The position numbers and the translations under genes are program-made. Under the pieces are notes generated by a model. It did no database searches and had not been told where the DNA came from. It saw only the letters and a list, made by a program, of their open reading frames with translations. From positions 1 to 64,000 of the forward strand of contig JAFUVS010000010.1 in the NCBI GenBank assembly GCA_017471175.1: DNA of 64,000 nt. Direction: 5' to 3'. This document shows, piece after piece, positions 54,927 through 62,383 of this stretch. Position 1 is the stretch's first letter; every line of letters begins with the position of its first letter. The stretch comes from Paludibacteraceae bacterium (GTDB lineage Bacteria; Bacteroidota; Bacteroidia; Bacteroidales; Paludibacteraceae).

Positions 54927-56303
54927 CTAAATACGGAATCCTAAGCCGGCATCGATAAATTCGGCTTTGAAGATATGGAGTTTAAGTCCGACGTGTAGGA
55001 AGAAATGACGGGAGCAGTAGTAGCGCAGGATGAGTTTCTGATAGCACCAGCCGTCTTGGTAGTTGCTTGATTTGGCGGGGTTGTAGGCGTAGAAGATACC
55101 TCGGTTGAGGGGTTTTCCTCCATTGTTTTTGACATCGGCAAAGGGTTCGAGGTTTTTGACGGGGTCGTAGAGATAGAAACCGATATGGTATCCGAAGGTG
55201 AGGTTGCCGAAGACGAATTCGGGTTGGAGGCTGATGCCTGCGCGAAGGCAGTTAGTTACCTTACTTGCGTTGAGATACGTCTTGCCATAGTAGGTAATGT
55301 GTTTCGTTTGCTCGGAGGCAAAGTCCTTGTAGATAGCGGCGTATGCTCCGTCGTAGTAGAGATCGGCACCGAGGCCGATGCGGAAGATGCTATAGGGCTG
55401 CCAGTAGGCGGCGAGGCTGAAGGAGGCGGTGGGGAACCAGTCGCGGTCGCGGTAATAGACGCTTCGTGCGCCTGCTCCGAGAGTGAAGTCGATGCCCCAT
55501 TTCTTGGTAACGCCATCGTGGAGTTTGGAGGGGACATCGGGGTCAGGACGGTAGTAGTGGAAACCGTTGGTTTTGCGGTCGGGCGTATAGGCGATACCGG
55601 CTTCGACGTTGAACATATTGTAGCCTCCGTTGGGGGTCATGATACTGCCGTTGCTAAGATGTTGCCAGCCGCCGGAGAAAGTGAAGTCCCAGCCTTCGAC
55701 CAGATTGACATCAAGGTAAAGCCCGCCGGAAAGAAAGACGTTGGCTATACTACCGATGGATCGGTTGGCAATGGGTTTGCCTTCTATCTGGTAGGCTTGC
55801 CATTTGTATTCGGCGGGAACGGTATTGGCATAGGTGCGATTGACGAAGGCTACGCCGAGTCCGGGTCGGAGTCCGAAGGTGACGCGTGACTGCCGGACGA
55901 GGGGGACATTCAAGTAGGCGTGTGGCGTGAAGACTTGTCCGAGGTAGCGTTGCTGTCCGAGGTCGAAGACGGAGAAAGCGAGACCTATGGAGGCGTTGTT
56001 CCACTGCTGCATGCATTTCCATCTGCCTGTGGGTAGGAACTCGACAGCCACCGTACCGCCTGTGATGACGGGTCGGTCAAAGCGGAAGTCGCGCACTTTG
56101 TCGTCGCGGTTGAGGAAGCCGACAGCACCTGCCATACGGTAGCGCAACTGGTAGGAGGTGGCGGTACGTGTTTTGGGATCGGCTTTTCGGTAGAGACGCG
56201 GCGTTTTGCCCAACAAGGCAGTCGGGAGAAGGCATAGGATAAGGAGCAGCGAGATTCGGGTGAAAAGCCCTACCCTACTTTTATGGGGATGATAGATGGT
56301 CAT
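54927..56303 (-). CDS. PagL-like lipid A deacylase / acyloxyacyl hydrolase
   Basis: This 458-residue outer-membrane barrel protein has an N-terminal signal sequence (about 10-32, LLLILCLLPTALLG). The motif WQHLSNGS (H215, S217, N218) matches the His-x-Ser-Asn active site of PagL lipid A 3-O-deacylases, which remove an acyl chain from lipid A. It is far longer than PagL (about 150-185 residues); the C-terminal half is additional beta-strand sequence of the kind seen in larger Bacteroidota acyloxyacyl hydrolases. It lies 32 nt downstream of gmk. Confidence 0.75.
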   Translation of the reverse strand: MTIYHPHKSRVGLFTRISLLLILCLLPTALLGKTPRLYRKADPKTRTATSYQLRYRMAGAVGFLNRDDKVRDFRFDRPVITGGTVAVEFLPTGRWKCMQQWNNASIGLAFSVFDLGQQRYLGQVFTPHAYLNVPLVRQSRVTFGLRPGLGVAFVNRTYANTVPAEYKWQAYQIEGKPIANRSIGSIANVFLSGGLYLDVNLVEGWDFTFSGGWQHLSNGSIMTPNGGYNMFNVEAGIAYTPDRKTNGFHYYRPDPDVPSKLHDGVTKKWGIDFTLGAGARSVYYRDRDWFPTASFSLAAYWQPYSIFRIGLGADLYYDGAYAAIYKDFASEQTKHITYYGKTYLNASKVTNCLRAGISLQPEFVFGNLTFGYHIGFYLYDPVKNLEPFADVKNNGGKPLNRGIFYAYNPAKSSNYQDGWCYQKLILRYYCSRHFFLHVGLKLHIFKAEFIDAGLGFRI

Positions 56304-56335
56304 CAGACAGGATTACTTGGCTATTTGGGGACAAA

Positions 56336-56905
56336 TCAGTTGGCTTTTGGTGAGGACAGGAAAGCATTTACTTTGTGCAGGAGTTCCGTTTGTGCTTTAT
56401 GGAGGTCGTCGTTGACGATAACGAGGTCGAAATTAGTTTGCTCTTTGAGTTCTTCTTCGGCTTTGAGGACTCGTTCGCGAATTTTTTCGGGTGCGTCCGT
56501 GGCGCGGAGGATAAGTCTTTTTTCGAGTTCCGAGATGCTTGGTGGTGCTACAAAGACAGACAGTGCGCGGTCGCCGAAGATGCGTTTGAGGTTCATACCG
56601 CCCTTCACGTCCACATCGAAGACGGCGTGGCAGCCTTTGCTTTCGATGCGTTCTATTTCTCGTTTGAGTGTGCCGTAGTAAGTGCCGGCATAGACGTTTT
56701 CGTATTCGATGAAGGCATCTTCGCGGATGAGTTGCTCAAACTCGGTGTCGGAGATAAAGTAGTAGTCAATGCCGTTTTGTTCTTTGCCTCGTGGTGCGCG
56801 CGTGGTGCAAGAGACGGAGAACTCGAGGTCGCTGCGTTGCGAGAGGAGGTAATGGACGAGTGTGGACTTGCCGCTGCCGGACGGTGCTGAAAAGATGAGG
56901 ATCAT
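56336..56905 (-). CDS. gmk: Guanylate kinase
   Basis: This 189-residue enzyme phosphorylates GMP to GDP. It has the P-loop SAPSGSGKST (6-15), the GMP-binding SCTTRAPRGKEQNGIDYYFI and ENVYAGTYYGTLK. The start overlaps the yicC stop by 4 nt (ATGA-type coupling). The gene order yicC-gmk is common in many bacteria. Confidence 0.97.
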   Translation of the reverse strand: MILIFSAPSGSGKSTLVHYLLSQRSDLEFSVSCTTRAPRGKEQNGIDYYFISDTEFEQLIREDAFIEYENVYAGTYYGTLKREIERIESKGCHAVFDVDVKGGMNLKRIFGDRALSVFVAPPSISELEKRLILRATDAPEKIRERVLKAEEELKEQTNFDLVIVNDDLHKAQTELLHKVNAFLSSPKAN

Positions 56906-57813
56906 AGGACGTTGAGTACTTGTTCTTTGATTTGTTCGAGGAAGTCTTTCATTTTGACCACGATGATTTGCATTTCGCTATGGTTGGCTTTGGAGCCGAG
57001 GGTATTGATTTCGCGTCCCATTTCTTGTGCGATGAAGCCGAGTTTCTTACCTACGCCGTCGCTTTGTGCGGTATCCATTGTTTCGCGGAAATAGCGGATG
57101 TGGTTACGGAGTCGGACTTTTTCTTCGGTGATGTCGAGTTTTTCGAGGTAGTAGATGAGTTCGGCTTCGAGTCGGTTTTGGTCAACGGATTGTCGGGTTT
57201 GTTCGACGAGTTGGTCTAATTGACCGATGAGTCGTTGGCGTATTTTGTCGATACGTTCTTTTTCGAGGGGTTCGACTTGGCTTAAGAGATGTTCGATGTC
57301 GTCTAACTTGTCGGTGAACATTGTCTGCAAGGCTCTGCCCTCTTGGGTACGAAAGGCGTTGAAGGCTTGGATGGCTTGCCCGAGAGCGTCTTGTAGCAGA
57401 TGCCATTCGTCATCGTTTATGGAGGCTTCGGCTGCGGTCTGCATCACGTCGGGGAGGCGCAGGACGGCTGCAAAGAGAGATTCTTGGGGTGCGCCGAGTT
57501 GGGTTTGGAGATCGCGCAACTGATTGTAATAAAATCGGAAAGCGTCCTTATTGATAGCAGCGAAGGAAGCGGCGGGGCGGTCCTGCGGTGTTTGGCTATC
57601 CAAGGGTATGGTAGTGAGCGAGACATCCACTTTGCCGCGAAAGAGGGCGGCGGCGAGCAGCGAACGAATGTCTTGCTCGCGCAGGCGGAAGAAGGGGGTA
57701 AGTTTGAGGGTGAGGTCTAATTGTTTGGAATTGAGACTGCGAATCTCAAGGAGTGTCTTATGGTCGGCAAAGTTGTATTCGGCTCTGCCGTAGCCGGTCA
57801 TACTGCAAATCAT
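56902..57813 (-). CDS. yicC: YicC family endoribonuclease
   Basis: This 303-residue protein begins MICSMTGYGRAEY and contains EIRSLNSKQLDLTLKL and, near the C-terminus, GKKLGFIAQEMGREINTLGSKAN. These are the two conserved halves (YicC_N and DUF1732) of the YicC/YloC family of RNases, implicated in RNA turnover. It is the first gene of the operon yicC-gmk-pagL-regulator-smpB-sua5. Confidence 0.93.
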   Translation of the reverse strand: MICSMTGYGRAEYNFADHKTLLEIRSLNSKQLDLTLKLTPFFRLREQDIRSLLAAALFRGKVDVSLTTIPLDSQTPQDRPAASFAAINKDAFRFYYNQLRDLQTQLGAPQESLFAAVLRLPDVMQTAAEASINDDEWHLLQDALGQAIQAFNAFRTQEGRALQTMFTDKLDDIEHLLSQVEPLEKERIDKIRQRLIGQLDQLVEQTRQSVDQNRLEAELIYYLEKLDITEEKVRLRNHIRYFRETMDTAQSDGVGKKLGFIAQEMGREINTLGSKANHSEMQIIVVKMKDFLEQIKEQVLNVL

Positions 57814-57845
57814 CTCGAAAGTGAGGTTTTTAGAATAGTTGCGGG

Positions 57846-57853
57846 CAAAGGTA
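57846..57853 (-). promoter_or_regulatory. -7 box of the yicC operon
   Basis: TACCTTTG on the minus strand, followed by CCCGC, 32 nt before yicC. No convincing -33 TTG. It is divergent from the promoter at 57948. Confidence 0.6.
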
Positions 57854-57947
57854 CAACTATTTTGTCAGTTTTGCGTCATCGGCACGTTTTTTTTCGTATG
57901 AAACACACATTTTTCGTGCAGAAAGTACTTTTTTCAAATTATATATG

Positions 57948-57955
57948 TACTTTTG
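57948..57955 (+). promoter_or_regulatory. -7 box of the 58010 gene
   Basis: TACTTTTG followed by CGGCG, 54 nt before the start codon at 58010. The leader holds a 7-bp inverted repeat GGTTGCC/GGCAACC (57967-57992). The -33 is unclear. Confidence 0.7.
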
Positions 57956-58009
57956 CGGCGTGAACGGGTTGCCTTGAAGATAGCAGGCAACCGTAAAAAA
58001 CAGGAAACT

Positions 58010-58522
58010 ATGATAGAGATACTGAAATTTACGATACCTTCGTTGGTGGTGTTGTTGTGCGTATGGGTAGTGATGCGTTACCTGCTGAAAGGTGAGCAGG
58101 AAAGACGGCTGTGGGAGATGAAGAAGAACACGGAGAAAGAGGTGACACCGATTCGTTTGCGTGCTTACGAGCGTTTGGCATTGCTGTTGGACCGCACGGA
58201 GCCGGAGCACCTGCTGGCAGATATGGACTTGACGCAGATGACGAAAGCGGAATTAGAGCAACGATTGCTGCTGACCGTTCGGCGCGAGTGGGAACACAAT
58301 ATGAGTCAGCAGATTTACGTGGGGGATGATGTATGGGCGAAGGTGATGCAGGCGCGCGATGAAATAGCCTCGTTCATTCATACGATGGCACTTCAGATGC
58401 CTGCCGAGAGTACAACGTTGGACTATGCCAAGGTACTGATGAGTGCCTATCGGCTGAACGGTACGACACCGCATCAGATAGCGATGGAGGCGTTGAAAGG
58501 GGAAGTGAGGGAGATGTGGTGA
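58010..58522 (+). CDS. Bacteroidota membrane-anchored protein of unknown function
   Basis: With ATG at 58010 (the longer reading overlaps the promoter) this is 170 residues. One N-terminal membrane helix (about 7-26, FTIPSLVVLLCVWVVMRYLL) precedes a cytosolic helical domain with RLRAYERLALLLDRTEPEHLL, MTKAELEQRLLLTVRREWEHN and MSQQIYVGDDVW. I recognise this as a conserved Bacteroidota protein, but I know no function. It is followed by a heptamer array and then a DUF6048-like gene. Confidence 0.75.
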   Translation: MIEILKFTIPSLVVLLCVWVVMRYLLKGEQERRLWEMKKNTEKEVTPIRLRAYERLALLLDRTEPEHLLADMDLTQMTKAELEQRLLLTVRREWEHNMSQQIYVGDDVWAKVMQARDEIASFIHTMALQMPAESTTLDYAKVLMSAYRLNGTTPHQIAMEALKGEVREMW

Positions 58523-58608
58523 GGAGTTGAGTGTTGAGAGTTGAGTGTTTAGTGTTGAGTGTTAAGAGTTGAGTGTAGTTGATAGTTGATCGTTGATAGT
58601 TGAAAGTT
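58521..58608 (+). repeat. Heptanucleotide tandem array
   Basis: About twelve units of GAGTTGA, GTGTTGA and close variants in 7-nt register occupy the whole gap between two genes and run up to the GTG start of the second one. Confidence 0.8.
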
Positions 58609-59229
58609 GTGAAAGAGCGTAGGGTTCTAATAGTAGGAATAATCTGTTTTTGTGTGGCGGGTCTTGCTGCGCAGACAAAGAGCAGTGCTTCGGCGGTGGA
58701 CAATCCGCTGCGTCCCTATAGCGATACGGCCGTGTATCAAGGTACGATGCTGAAGATTGATGCGTTTACACCTGTGTATGAAGCGGCACGGTCGAGAGGT
58801 GCGCTGCAGAGTTATGAGGCTGCCGTCAATGTGCGTCTTATCAACAAACTCTACCCTACCGTGGAAGGCGGTTATGCGTTCGGCAAAGCTGTACAGGACA
58901 GCATAACACAACAAGTGAACGGGGGTTTCCTGCGTGCCGGATTGGACTTCAATCCCTTGAAAAAGAGCGTTCGTCTGCCACACGCACTGCTTATCGGGCT
59001 TCGCGTAGGCGGCTCGTTACAACAAGTGTGTGATGCTTGGGGCGAAGTGGCAGCGGGGTGTCAGGTGCAGATTGTGAGCGGTTTCTATATGGGATGGACG
59101 TTCCGGCTGAAGATGCTGTTCACGCATAGGGGAGCGAGTGCGGAGGTAGCACCTATATATATACCGGGCTACGGGGAAAGGAAAGACCTGACATGGGGAC
59201 TGAATTACTACTTGGCTTGGCGTTTTTAG
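58609..59229 (+). CDS. DUF6048-like outer-membrane protein
   Basis: This protein of about 206 residues starts at GTG 58609 (TTG 58600 is an alternative inside the heptamer array). It has a signal peptide (about 1-20, ending GLAAQ), then a small beta-barrel-like protein with the segment LKIDAFTPVYEAARSRGALQ, strands such as LYPTVEGGYAFGKA, and a C-terminal aromatic LNYYLAWRF as in outer-membrane barrels. It resembles DUF6048 of Bacteroidales. Function is unknown. Confidence 0.65.
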   Translation: MKERRVLIVGIICFCVAGLAAQTKSSASAVDNPLRPYSDTAVYQGTMLKIDAFTPVYEAARSRGALQSYEAAVNVRLINKLYPTVEGGYAFGKAVQDSITQQVNGGFLRAGLDFNPLKKSVRLPHALLIGLRVGGSLQQVCDAWGEVAAGCQVQIVSGFYMGWTFRLKMLFTHRGASAEVAPIYIPGYGERKDLTWGLNYYLAWRF

Positions 59230-59231
59230 GC

Positions 59232-59269
59232 AAACAATTCGTTTTTCGAGCATAAAAAACGCATTGTTT
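59232..59269 (+). terminator. Terminator after the DUF6048-like gene
   Basis: A 15-position stem with one mismatch (59232-59246 with 59255-59269, 8-nt loop) rich in A and T, 3 nt after the stop codon. Confidence 0.65.
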
Positions 59270-59281
59270 TGCTATGTATGG

Positions 59282-59312
59282 TTTGCAAATACAGAAAAAA
59301 GCCGTACTTTTG
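59282..59312 (+). promoter_or_regulatory. Promoter of the asparaginase gene
   Basis: TTTG (59282-59285) and TACTTTTG (59305-59312) are 19 bp apart. The start codon at 59340 lies 27 nt further. Longer readings of the gene begin upstream of this promoter and are rejected. Confidence 0.85.
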
Positions 59313-59339
59313 CAGCGTTTTTTTTGCAAACAAGGCCGT

Positions 59340-60404
59340 ATGAAAATTCTTGTCATTCTAACCGGCGGAACTATTACGATGGTTCGCAACGAGGCGACAG
59401 GGGCATTACATCCTGCCGACACGGACACATTCAGGGCATTTGTACCCGAGTTATTTACCTCTCCTATTCAGATTGATATGCTGCCGTTTGAGCCGCTGAT
59501 AGACTCATCGGACGTATGTATTGAGTTATGGGCAAAGATCGCGCGCACGATTGAAGCGAACTACGAAAAGTACGATGGTTTTGTGGTGCTTCACGGTACG
59601 GACACGATGGCTTATACGGCGAGTGCGCTGTCGTTTATGCTTCGCAATCTGAATAAGCCTGTGATATTCACGGGCAGTCAGTTGCCGATAGGTGTGCTTC
59701 GTTCGGATGCGAAAGAGAATTTGATGACGGCGGTGGAGATAGCCTCGGAGAAAGACGAACAGGGGCGATGCCGCGCGCCGGAAGTGTGCATCTATTTCGG
59801 ATCGGCATTGCTTCGCGCCAATAGGACGACCAAGAAGAACGCCGAACATTTCTCCGCCTTTGAGAGCAGCAATTATCCTTCGCTTGCCAAGGCGGGCGTA
59901 CATATATTCTACCGCACACCTTTAATACACTATGAACCGTCAGATGCCAAATTACAGGTCGTAACGGATTGCGACGACCGCGTGGTGGTACTGCGGCTGT
60001 TCCCGAGCATTCGTCAGGATGTGGTACACGCCATCTTGTCCACTCCATCGCTTCGGGGCGTGGTTTTGGAGACATACGGTTCGGGCAACGCACCTTCTGC
60101 CGAATGGTTGTATAACGAATTAGTAGCAGCCACTTCGCGCGGAGTGATAGTGGTCAATAAGACACAGTGCAGCACGGGCAGCGTGGAGATGGGGCGTTAC
60201 GACGCGAGCATCAACCTTATGAAAGCAGGTGTGCTGTCCGGCTACGACATAACAACCGAGGCTTTGCTGACGAAGATGATGGTACTCTTCGGCGAATACG
60301 GAAAGGACACCGGGAAAGTAAAAGAAATGATGCAAGAGTCGTTAGCAGGCGAGATGTCGGTAGATTTGGTAAAACAAAGAAATAGAAATAAAAAGATTTG
60401 GTAA
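59340..60404 (+). CDS. ansA: Type I L-asparaginase
   Basis: This cytosolic enzyme of 354 residues hydrolyses asparagine to aspartate and ammonia. The first catalytic threonine is in LTGGTIT (T11), and the second motif HGTDTMAYTASALSFML starts at H85 with T87 and D88. A C-terminal NKTQCSTGSVEMGRYDA segment is typical of type I enzymes. There is no signal peptide, consistent with a cytoplasmic form. pepD follows after 26 nt, so the two probably form an amino-acid scavenging operon. Confidence 0.93.
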   Translation: MKILVILTGGTITMVRNEATGALHPADTDTFRAFVPELFTSPIQIDMLPFEPLIDSSDVCIELWAKIARTIEANYEKYDGFVVLHGTDTMAYTASALSFMLRNLNKPVIFTGSQLPIGVLRSDAKENLMTAVEIASEKDEQGRCRAPEVCIYFGSALLRANRTTKKNAEHFSAFESSNYPSLAKAGVHIFYRTPLIHYEPSDAKLQVVTDCDDRVVVLRLFPSIRQDVVHAILSTPSLRGVVLETYGSGNAPSAEWLYNELVAATSRGVIVVNKTQCSTGSVEMGRYDASINLMKAGVLSGYDITTEALLTKMMVLFGEYGKDTGKVKEMMQESLAGEMSVDLVKQRNRNKKIW

Positions 60405-60430
60405 ACCAATAACCTAAACCTTAAAGACGT

Positions 60431-61876
60431 ATGAGAACACAAGAACCTAAAGCGTTGTGGGAGAACTTCTACAGTCTCACACAGATTCCCCGCCCCTCGG
60501 GCAAGAAAGAAGCCATCGGTCAATTCCTCGCCGACTACGGCAGGAAATTAGGATTGGAGACAGTAGTGGACGAGATTGGTAACGTGATAATTCGCAAGCC
60601 AGCCAGTCCGGGTTATGAGAACCATCCGGGCGTAATTCTGCAAGGGCATATGGATATGGTGCCTCAGAAGAACGGCGACAAGGTGTTCGACTTTGAGAAA
60701 GATGCTATTTGTGCCTATGTAGAGGAGAATAAGGAATGGGTAACGGCAGACGGTACGACATTAGGTGCGGATAACGGTATCGGCGTGGCGGCTGCGATGA
60801 CCATATTAGCAGACAAGACGCTGCAACATCCTGCGTTGGAGGCTTTCTTCACGGTGGACGAAGAGACGGGTATGTATGGTGCGCAGGCTTTGCAGGGCGG
60901 TGTACTGAAGGGCAGCACATTGCTCAACTTGGACTCGGAGACGGAAGGCGAACTGTATATCGGTTGCGCCGGCGGTGTGGACACGACGGCGCGCTTTGAC
61001 TTTGAGCCGGTAGCCACGGAGGAAGGCGATATAGCACTCAAAGTAGTCATCAAGGGACTGAAAGGCGGACATTCGGGCTGCGATATTCATCTGCAGCGCG
61101 CGAATGCCAACAAACTGCTGTTCCGTTTCCTGAAAGATGCGGTTGCCAACTACGAGGCTCGCTTAGCTTGTGTAGAAGGTGGTTCGCTGCGTAACGCCAT
61201 CCCGCGCGAAGCAGAAGCCGTGATAACCATTCCTGCCGACTCGAAGGAGGAGGTGATGCAGTTGGTAAGCGACTACGAAGACCTGTTTATCCGCGAATAC
61301 AACGGGGTGGAAGATAACTTGCAGTTTACGGCTACGGAGGTAGAATGTCCGAAGGAGGAGATGCCTGAGGATGTACAGGACTTCCTGATTCACGCCATCA
61401 CGATTTGCCCGCACGGTGTATTCCGTATGATACCCGAAATGCCGGACGTAGTGGAGACGAGTAACAACCTGAGTACCATCACGATGGAAGGTAATAGCGT
61501 GAAAGTGCTGTGCTTGACCCGCTCATCGGTTGATTCGCGCAAGGAGGAGTTGAAGCAGATGATTGAATCGACCTTCAGTCTGGCGGGAGCTACCGTTGAG
61601 TTCTCGGGTTCGTACCCGGGATGGAAGCCGAATGTGAAGAGCCATATCTTGCACGTAATGAAAGAGATTTATGAGAAGAGGTACAATCAGGAGCCGAAAG
61701 TGATAACGATTCACGCGGGCTTGGAATGCGGCATCATCGGCAGGAACTATCCGGGAATGGATATGATTTCGTTCGGTCCGACGATTGAGCATCCGCACTC
61801 GCCGGATGAGCGCGTGAATATCAAGACGGTACAGAAGTTCTACGACTATCTGTTGGTTGTACTGAAAGAGTTGTAA
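60431..61876 (+). CDS. pepD: Aminoacyl-histidine dipeptidase (M20 family PepD)
   Basis: This 481-residue metallopeptidase cleaves Xaa-His and other dipeptides. LQGHMDMVPQKN has the first metal-binding histidine, TTLGADNGIG the bridging aspartate, and TVDEETGMYGA the catalytic and metal-binding glutamates. KGGHSGCDIH marks the lid domain, and the C-terminal FGPTIEHPHSPDERV supplies the last histidine. Length is normal. A strong terminator follows. Confidence 0.95.
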   Translation: MRTQEPKALWENFYSLTQIPRPSGKKEAIGQFLADYGRKLGLETVVDEIGNVIIRKPASPGYENHPGVILQGHMDMVPQKNGDKVFDFEKDAICAYVEENKEWVTADGTTLGADNGIGVAAAMTILADKTLQHPALEAFFTVDEETGMYGAQALQGGVLKGSTLLNLDSETEGELYIGCAGGVDTTARFDFEPVATEEGDIALKVVIKGLKGGHSGCDIHLQRANANKLLFRFLKDAVANYEARLACVEGGSLRNAIPREAEAVITIPADSKEEVMQLVSDYEDLFIREYNGVEDNLQFTATEVECPKEEMPEDVQDFLIHAITICPHGVFRMIPEMPDVVETSNNLSTITMEGNSVKVLCLTRSSVDSRKEELKQMIESTFSLAGATVEFSGSYPGWKPNVKSHILHVMKEIYEKRYNQEPKVITIHAGLECGIIGRNYPGMDMISFGPTIEHPHSPDERVNIKTVQKFYDYLLVVLKEL

Positions 61877-61911
61877 TACAAAGGATTGGAACTGCTATTA
61901 GCAGTACGTAT

Positions 61912-61954
61912 AAAGAGCCAAGCCATTGCCGGAATGCGATGGCTTGGCTCTTTT
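61912..61954 (+). terminator. Terminator after pepD
   Basis: A perfect 15-bp stem (61912-61926 with 61939-61953, 12-nt loop) ends in TTTT. Confidence 0.85.
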
Positions 61955-61992
61955 GTATGGAGTCCGTATGTTACAATGCTAAATATTACGTT

Positions 61993-62028
61993 TATCTATC
62001 GTGTATGTAACGTATATCTATCGTGTAT
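61993..62028 (+). repeat. Two 14-nt direct repeats 22 nt apart
   Basis: TATCTATCGTGTAT occurs at 61993 and 62015, in AT-rich DNA about 150 nt upstream of the lptD promoter. It is a possible tandem binding site. Between here and the promoter at 62160 I see nothing else in the gap. Confidence 0.5.
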
Positions 62029-62159
62029 ATATCGTTTTAGACACGGAAAATATAGGGGAAAAGCAGGATATGTTCGGGGGATATGCAGGAGAGGCGTGAG
62101 AAAAGACGGGGATAAGGGGAGGTAAAAGTGACGGAAATAATACCTAAATTGTATGTTTT

Positions 62160-62191
62160 TTTGCTATTCTGTTCGGATTGTTGTATCTTTG
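62160..62191 (+). promoter_or_regulatory. Promoter of lptD
   Basis: TTTG (62160-62163) and TATCTTTG (62184-62191) are 20 bp apart and followed by CGCGC. The leader before the lptD start codon is about 185 nt. Confidence 0.7.
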
Positions 62192-62228
62192 CGCGCTTTT
62201 TATCGGGTCTGATTTCGGAGAGAGGAGA

Positions 62229-62330
62229 AACAGTGGATTCTGAGAGGAAGAAGCAGTGGATACAAATGGGAAGAAGTTGTGGATTCGGATGGGGAAGAAG
62301 TTGTGGATATAGACGGGGGGAAGTTGTTTT
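62229..62330 (+). repeat. Five 23-24-nt repeats in the lptD leader
   Basis: Units built on AGAAG-(C/T)(A/T)GTGGAT start about every 23-24 nt (aligned positions 62229, 62252, 62275, 62299, 62322). They lie wholly in the predicted 5' untranslated leader. The mixed 23/24 spacing argues against coding. Confidence 0.6.
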
Positions 62331-62383
62331 TCAGATAGAGTATGATTGTATATTACGAACGGCAATAACATTGTAGTGAAGAG

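Noticed and set aside
62128-62376. 82-codon frame before lptD
   Set aside because: The lptD promoter lies inside it, and repeat spacing of 23/24 nt does not keep a reading frame.
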